Source: JAHIJO01 sp964486075 (GTDB lineage: Bacteria > Verrucomicrobiota > Kiritimatiellia > JAAZAB01). Taken from it: a stretch of DNA of 39,898 bases. Made by a program: the position numbers and the translations under genes. This document shows positions 36,246-39,898 of this stretch, one piece after another (position 1 is the first letter of the stretch; each line of letters opens with the position of its first letter). The stretch lies in assembly GCA_964486075.1 (NCBI GenBank), contig CAZALU010000024.1, positions 1 through 39,898 of the forward strand, written 5' to 3'. Under the pieces are notes generated by a model, which was given only the letters and a program-made list of their open reading frames with translations, was not told the DNA's origin and searched no databases.

Positions 36246-37107
36246 CACCTTTGCACGTCTGCTCCGGCGCTTGATGGAGGAGGGGCAAATACCCCGCTCC
36301 CAATGTTCCCCGCGCACGCTGAAGGAACTGAGAAGCCTGTTCGATGCGGGCGTGCTGGGCCAGGCCAGGAGTGGTGGCGGTCTCGTAGTCGAGGCCAGGG
36401 ACCCTGAGACTCTGTCAGCCTTCTACCGGAAGCGCTACCCGTCGTACGGCGAGACCATTACCGGTCCACCGCGGGCACGTGCCGTGAGAATGTTGCGTAA
36501 CGCCAAGCGGGTGAGCCGGACAAACATGGAGCCAGTGCTTGTGCGGGCGATGGACCAGCTTCTATGCACTCGTAATGGCGTACAGTGCGACCTCCGGGGG
36601 GCAACGGTCCAAACGGGTGCAGTATGTCTGATCGTGGAGCCGGAACGATTTTGGTCGCTGGCAGCCGATGTGGCGGTCGTCGAGAATTTGGAGTGCTTCC
36701 TGCACTTCGAGAAAATGCGCGTACCTGCGGCGGGAGTCTTATACGCGTCTGGCCGGCTGTCCGAATTGGTATTGCAATGGCTTGGATCGCCGGAACTTTC
36801 CCGATGCCGATTCGTCCATTGCGGCGACTATGATCCTGTCGGGCTCGACGAGTTTTTGAGACTGAAGGCCAGGGTGGGCGACCGTGCCCGGCTGCATGTT
36901 CCAACAAACCTGCGCGCTCTTGTGACCACTTACGGTCGCCCTGAACTTCTTCGCGACTCAGCCGCGATACTTAACCGCCTGCGCGACACGAGCGACCCGG
37001 ATGTGCGTGCGGTCGTCCAGGTGCTCAACGACACCGGGTGTGGGTTGGAGCAGGAAGTCCTACTAATTGGGTCAGAAGCAATGGCGGATGAAAAAGCAGG
37101 CTTGTAA
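36238..37107 (+). CDS. jetD: JetD, Toprim nuclease of a Wadjet system
   Basis: A 289-residue protein with a winged-helix-like N-terminus and a C-terminal Toprim domain of the topoisomerase VI-A/Spo11 type: Glu149 in VVENLECF, then HCGDYDPVG with Asp197 and Asp199, and GLEQEVLL (Glu271, Glu273). These acidic residues coordinate Mg2+ for DNA cleavage. JetD is the nuclease that linearises extruded plasmids. The start ATG 36238 overlaps the jetC stop by 8 bp; an upstream ATG at 36199 is in frame but lies well inside jetC. It is shorter than the roughly 380-400 residues I remember for type I JetD. Confidence 0.87.
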   Translation: MPDTFARLLRRLMEEGQIPRSQCSPRTLKELRSLFDAGVLGQARSGGGLVVEARDPETLSAFYRKRYPSYGETITGPPRARAVRMLRNAKRVSRTNMEPVLVRAMDQLLCTRNGVQCDLRGATVQTGAVCLIVEPERFWSLAADVAVVENLECFLHFEKMRVPAAGVLYASGRLSELVLQWLGSPELSRCRFVHCGDYDPVGLDEFLRLKARVGDRARLHVPTNLRALVTTYGRPELLRDSAAILNRLRDTSDPDVRAVVQVLNDTGCGLEQEVLLIGSEAMADEKAGL

Positions 37108-37301
37108 ACACGCCTATGACGAATGCGAGCAGCGTATAGGGGAAGTGGCTGAAAAAATCTTATGCCAAAATAGCGTGCTGATAATTTGGTGACAACATAA
37201 GTTCTTAAATCGGCTATTTTGTGCCATTATGCGCAAATGGAGCAACTTGAGATAATGCGAGCAAAACCAATGAATACGCTATATTTATCAATGGTTTGAA
37301 G

Positions 37302-37376
37302 TGGAGCGGGAGACCGGGATCGAACCGGCGACGTTCAGCTTGGGAAGCTGACATTCTACCACTGAATTACTCCCGC
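37302..37376 (-). tRNA. tRNA-Gly(CCC)
   Basis: On the minus strand the cloverleaf is acceptor GCGGGAG/CTCCCGC, D stem ATTC/GAAT, anticodon stem TCAGC/GCTGA with loop TTCCCAA (anticodon CCC), T loop TTCGATC with stem GCCGG/CCGGT (one G-T pair). CCA is encoded. Length 75 nt. It marks the right edge of the jetABCD cassette. Confidence 0.96.
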
Positions 37377-37624
37377 GTACAGGTGCAGCTATCTCTTTAT
37401 CGAACGCTTTGAAAGCATAATCTATCAGATGTTCTTGTGTCCAGCAAGTTCTGTGTTGTACGATTTTTGCTTCGCTGTTATCCAGAGGTGGGGGTGTGAT
37501 GCGCTGTGGCTCCAGCAGCAATGCCTCTCCACCGATTGACCTTTGTGTTTTGGGGCTATCATCAGCTTGCTTTTCTTGATATTGGTAAACCAGCGCCTGT
37601 TATGGTACTGTGTCTTTCTGTTCA
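37377..37624. other. 248-bp gene-free stretch between tRNA-Gly and the tRNA-Leu locus
   Basis: I see no coding signal, hairpin or repeat. A short minus-strand frame crosses the tRNA-Gly and is only its translation. Confidence 0.5.
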
Positions 37625-37720
37625 GAATATACGGTCGATTATACTACGGCCCGGCAGCGTGAAAACTGGTTGAAATCGGGTCAGGGCCGGCAATGGCTCA
37701 ATGAAAATACGCCTGGGTGA
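37625..37720 (+). pseudogene. 3' fragment of a GIY-YIG endonuclease gene (copy A)
   Basis: The last 31 codons of the GIY-YIG gene (EYTVDYTTARQREN... to NENTPG and TGA at 37718-37720), with only one base different from copy B where both can be compared (37625-37691 versus 37974-38040). The rest of the gene is missing. As in copy B, the reading frame ends inside the 5' end of a tRNA-Leu sequence. Confidence 0.85.
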
Positions 37721-37744
37721 TGGAATGGCAGACATAACGGACTT
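37711..37744 (+). pseudogene. 5' half of tRNA-Leu(TAA), copy A
   Basis: Identical to the intact tRNA-Leu at 38160 from nucleotide 1 to the T at anticodon position 34 (34 nt). It then runs into the 30-bp palindrome, AAAATC, and unrelated sequence. The 3' half is absent here. Confidence 0.9.
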
Positions 37745-37774
37745 TCCGCCTACGGCGGATCCGCCGTAGGCGGA
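37745..37774. repeat. 30-bp double palindrome in the tRNA-Leu anticodon loop, left copy
   Basis: Two 15-bp mini-hairpins, TCCGCC-TAC-GGCGGA and TCCGCC-GTA-GGCGGA, joined head to tail; as a whole the 30 bp is also a perfect palindrome. It lies exactly between T34 and A35 of the tRNA-Leu sequence, with AAAATC of the tRNA kept on its right side. Confidence 0.92.
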
Positions 37775-37790
37775 AAAATCACCATAATGA

Positions 37791-38169
37791 TTGATTGACA
37801 GTATAAGTCTTAATGAATTGCTGCCCGGCGTGGGCGTATATGTTTTGCTTGGAAACGAAGGCAAATACACATACAAAGGCAGTGCTCGTGATCTTCGTAA
37901 ACGGGTGATGGATCATATGCAAGGACGAGTGGCGCGAACACGTAATCGCCGGCCACTAGTTTTAATTCATCTTGAATATACGGTTGATTATACTACGGCC
38001 CGGCAGCGTGAAAACTGGTTGAAATCGGGTCAGGGCCGGCNNNNNNNNNNNNNNNNNNNNNNNNNNNNNNNNNNNNNNNNNNNNNNNNNNNNNNNNNNNN
38101 NNNNNNNNNNNNNNNNNNNNNNNNNNNNNNNNNNNNNNNNAATGGCTCAATGAAAATACGCCTGGGTGA
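37791..38169 (+). CDS. GIY-YIG endonuclease gene interrupted by an assembly gap (copy B)
   Basis: A small single-domain GIY-YIG nuclease. Before the gap: GVYVLLGNEGKYTYKGSARD with GVY for GIY and YKG for YIG, the catalytic Arg in DLRKRV, and the metal Glu in RQRENWLKSG. After the gap: QWLNENTPG and TGA at 38167-38169. Copy A shows the junction is in frame and continuous if the 100 N are removed, giving a protein of about 92 residues. The start is unclear: TTG 37791 has no evident ribosome binding site. The last 10 bp overlap the 5' end of tRNA-Leu. Such nucleases act in DNA mobility or repair; its role here is unknown. Confidence 0.75.
38041..38140. other. Assembly gap of exactly 100 N
   Basis: Sequence left (ending GGGCCGGC) and right (starting AATGGCTCAA) is contiguous in copy A at 37691/37692. 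The gap may therefore be zero-length, or may hide extra tandem repeats. Confidence 0.98.
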
Positions 38170-38242
38170 TGGAATGGCAGACATAACGGACTTAAAATCC
38201 GTTGGCCGCAAGGCCGTATGGGTTCGACTCCCATCCCAGGCA
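38160..38242 (+). tRNA. tRNA-Leu(TAA), intact copy
   Basis: 83-nt class II tRNA: acceptor GCCTGGG/CCCAGGC, D stem ATG/CAT, anticodon stem ACGGA/TCCGT with loop CTTAAAA (anticodon TAA), variable arm GGCC-GCAA-GGCC, T stem ATGGG/CCCAT with loop TTCGACT, discriminator A. CCA is not encoded, unlike tRNA-Val and tRNA-Gly in this window. Its first 10 nt are also the last codons of the GIY-YIG gene. Confidence 0.97.
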
Positions 38243-38253
38243 TTTTACATAAC

Positions 38254-38363
38254 ATGCCTCTTGGGTAGGTATGATAGCGGACTTTCCGCCATAGGCGGAT
38301 CCGCCGTAGGCGGAAAAATCCGTTGACCGCAAGGTCGTATGGGTTCGACTCCCATCCCAGGCA
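38254..38363 (+). pseudogene. Disrupted tRNA-Leu copy C with palindrome in the anticodon loop
   Basis: A degraded 5' half (GCCT-CTT-GGGTAGG..., D arm lost, ending ATAGCGGACTT) is followed by the 30-bp double palindrome at 38285-38314 and a complete 3' half (38315-38363: AAAATCCGTT, variable arm, T arm, CCCAGGC, A). The variable arm is GACC-GCAA-GGTC, a paired change from GGCC-GCAA-GGCC in the intact copy. Both the intact copy and this one are followed by TTTTACATAA. Confidence 0.85.
38285..38314. repeat. 30-bp double palindrome in the tRNA-Leu anticodon loop, right copy
   Basis: The second 15-mer is identical to the left copy; the first is TCCGCC-ATA-GGCGGA, so only its 3-nt loop differs from the left copy (TAC). 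It lies at the same T34/A35 position of the tRNA-Leu. Confidence 0.92.
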
Positions 38364-38530
38364 TTTTACATAAGAAGCTTCAACGGATAGGCTGCTGACG
38401 AGGGAAAATTACGGATCTTGCGAGTTATGTTGTTTTGTATAGCGGTTCCGGATGGATGCGTTGCTAATCATCAATCGTGCTTATGGAATGGGATCGGTGT
38501 GGTTCTCCTAAACCCTGTGCCTCCACGCCT

Positions 38531-39709
38531 ATGAAACTCCAGCAAGCCGTAATTTCTCGCCCGTCGGGCTTCTACATTCACATCCCGTTCTGTGACGGCA
38601 AATGCGGCTATTGCGCTTTTTATTCCATTCCCTACGAGGCAGAGCTGGCCGACGGTCTACTGGCAGCGCTGGAAAAAGAGCTGAGTCTTGCCAGTGAGGC
38701 CGGCATCGCGCCGAACGCCACAACGGCCTATATCGGTGGCGGAACTCCCTCTATGCTTTCGCCGGCCCAACTTGAATCTCTTTGCGGCATGATTCTGCCG
38801 TATTTGTCCGATGCAGCGCCGCGGGAATGGACCGTGGAAATCAACCCAGGCTCGATTTCTGAGGAAAAAATGCTAGTGCTGGTTCGGGCCGGAGTGAACC
38901 GGATCAGCTTGGGCGCGCAGTCTTTCGACGACCAGGTTCTGTTAGAGCTCGGCCGACGGCATTCGGTGCACGATACCTTGCAGGCCGTGGCGCTAATACG
39001 CCGGGCGGGTATCGCTAATTTCGGACTTGACCTTATGGCCGGCATACCAGGTTTTGATGCCGCCGTCTGGCGCAGCACGTTGAACCAAGCCGTGGCGCTG
39101 GATCCGAGCCATATTTCGGTCTATGCCCTGACCGATGAGGAAGGCACGCTACTCGACGGGGCGATCCGCCGCGGCGAAAGCGCGCTCCTGACGGACGCAG
39201 AGCAGTTGGCGGCCCTTGCAACGGCCGAAACTGTATTGTTAGCGGCAGGCTATGCTCGCTACGAAATATCTAATTATGCCAAGCCGGGTTTCGAGTGTCG
39301 TCATCATTGCGCCTGCTGGCGGGGCGCTGAATACCTGGGGATCGGCCCGGCCGCCGCGTCCCATGTCGGCTTGTTACGTTGGACAAACCGGCCCAACCTG
39401 GCGGCTTACCTGGAAGCGTTGGGGCAGGGGCGGCTGCCGCCCCGGGAGTTGGATCCGTTAACCCCGGAGCTGAAGACCATGGAGCGGGTGGTGTTTGGCT
39501 TGCGCATGGCGGAAGGCATTGGTGCCGATGTGGCTGCCGATTATGTTCCCGCCTTGCGGGATCTACGGAATAAGGGCCTGGTGGATTGCCGGCAGCAGCG
39601 TTGGTGCCTGACCGCACGCGGCCGGGAACTGACTGATGCCGTGGCAGTGGAACTGATTGGTTTGAGGTGCCTTACCCCTTCCCCAGGAGAGGAACTAATT
39701 GGATTATGA
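38531..39709 (+). CDS. hemW: HemW-like radical SAM protein
   Basis: A 392-residue protein from the ATG at 38531. Radical SAM Cys 21, 25 and 28 form the CDGKCGYC motif, followed by YIGGGTPSML, TVEINPGS and NRISLGAQSFDD. This is the HemN/HemW type; HemW is a heme chaperone/insertase rather than the coproporphyrinogen oxidase. YEISNYAKPGFECRHHCACW near residue 260 is the HemW HNxxYW region variant. The final residues LTPSPGEELIGL are encoded by a GC-rich repeat. Upstream in-frame start 38477 is not favoured. Confidence 0.92.
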   Translation: MKLQQAVISRPSGFYIHIPFCDGKCGYCAFYSIPYEAELADGLLAALEKELSLASEAGIAPNATTAYIGGGTPSMLSPAQLESLCGMILPYLSDAAPREWTVEINPGSISEEKMLVLVRAGVNRISLGAQSFDDQVLLELGRRHSVHDTLQAVALIRRAGIANFGLDLMAGIPGFDAAVWRSTLNQAVALDPSHISVYALTDEEGTLLDGAIRRGESALLTDAEQLAALATAETVLLAAGYARYEISNYAKPGFECRHHCACWRGAEYLGIGPAAASHVGLLRWTNRPNLAAYLEALGQGRLPPRELDPLTPELKTMERVVFGLRMAEGIGADVAADYVPALRDLRNKGLVDCRQQRWCLTARGRELTDAVAVELIGLRCLTPSPGEELIGL

Positions 39710-39717
39710 CATCTTAT

Positions 39718-39745
39718 CCCCTCCTTGGAGGGGCCGGGGGTGGGT
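39718..39745. repeat. GC-rich interspersed repeat, copy 2
   Basis: CCCCTCCTTGGAGGGG followed by CCGGGGGTGGGT. Two mismatches to the copy at 23970-23997. It lies 9 bp past the hemW stop; related sequence (CCCCTTCCCCAGG) encodes the hemW C-terminus. No gene is seen in the remaining 150 bp. Confidence 0.75.
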
Positions 39746-39898
39746 TCCCATGTTGGGCTAATTTAGAACTTCTGCCTAATTTGTTGCGCAGTTATTTATC
39801 TGAAACACTGTAGTATCCAAATTTTATCGGCATTACTCGCCAATTGAGAGAGGTCACGATAATTGATGGCAAAAGGATCAGGGTAAATGATGGAGCAA

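Noticed and set aside
37302..37376. tRNA-Gly as the attachment site of an integrated island carrying jetABCD
   Set aside because: No integrase gene and no duplicated tRNA-Gly 3' end can be found in the window.
37288..37521. 77-residue minus-strand ORF
   Set aside because: Its C-terminal part is the translation of tRNA-Gly; no ribosome binding site.
37711..37780. Group I intron in tRNA-Leu
   Set aside because: The insert is only 30 bp, far too short for a group I core, though the position is the same.

Overview
The window is about 39.9 kb of a moderately GC-rich bacterial chromosome, probably from a metagenome-style assembly because it contains a run of exactly 100 N. Gram-negative envelope genes are present: an LptF/LptG permease, an HflK/HflC pair, a TPR lipoprotein and a PilT-type ATPase. 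RNase HIII, a FolE2-type GTP cyclohydrolase and a tiny bS22/mS38-like protein add to a mix that would fit the PVC assemblage (Kiritimatiellota/Lentisphaerota-like). That placement is inference with low confidence. TAG, TGA and TAA are all used as ordinary stops, so the code looks standard.

Region 1 (1-11 kb) is housekeeping. A PHP-domain protein lies on the minus strand and a secreted protein of unknown function on the plus strand. They are followed by folE2, a U32/RlhA-type protein, rsmD, coaD, and the classical lipid-synthesis block yceD-rpmF-plsX-fabH-fabD. Several of these genes are joined by ATGA or short overlaps.

Region 2 (11-20 kb) holds a Tat-exported amidase and tRNA-Val(TAC) on the minus strand, then purN-nth-hisG, a 31-residue bS22/mS38-type gene and a TPR lipoprotein on the plus strand. 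Convergent to these are rnhC and an isolated L-fucose isomerase gene.

Region 3 (20-30 kb) starts with a 37-residue Cys/Lys-rich protein that has a very strong ribosome binding site and a perfect terminator, and a nested inverted repeat. Then come lptF/G, a glycerate kinase, a membrane protein, pilT, a secreted BACON/FG-GAP-like protein, a zinc dehydrogenase and hflK-hflC. The hflK gene carries an in-frame amber codon.

Region 4 (30-40 kb) is accessory. Two small minus-strand genes precede a complete four-gene jetABCD (Wadjet) cassette, an SMC-type plasmid-defence system with a Toprim nuclease. Downstream are tRNA-Gly(CCC) and a complex tRNA-Leu(TAA) locus, where a GIY-YIG endonuclease gene overlaps the tRNA 5' end and is partly duplicated around the N gap. 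Two broken tRNA-Leu copies there each carry the same 30-bp double palindrome at the same place in the anticodon loop, between positions 34 and 35. The window ends with hemW, whose last codons run into a GC-rich interspersed repeat.

The two most interesting items are the tRNA-Leu/GIY-YIG/palindrome locus, which I do not recognise as a described system, and the compact jetABCD cassette.
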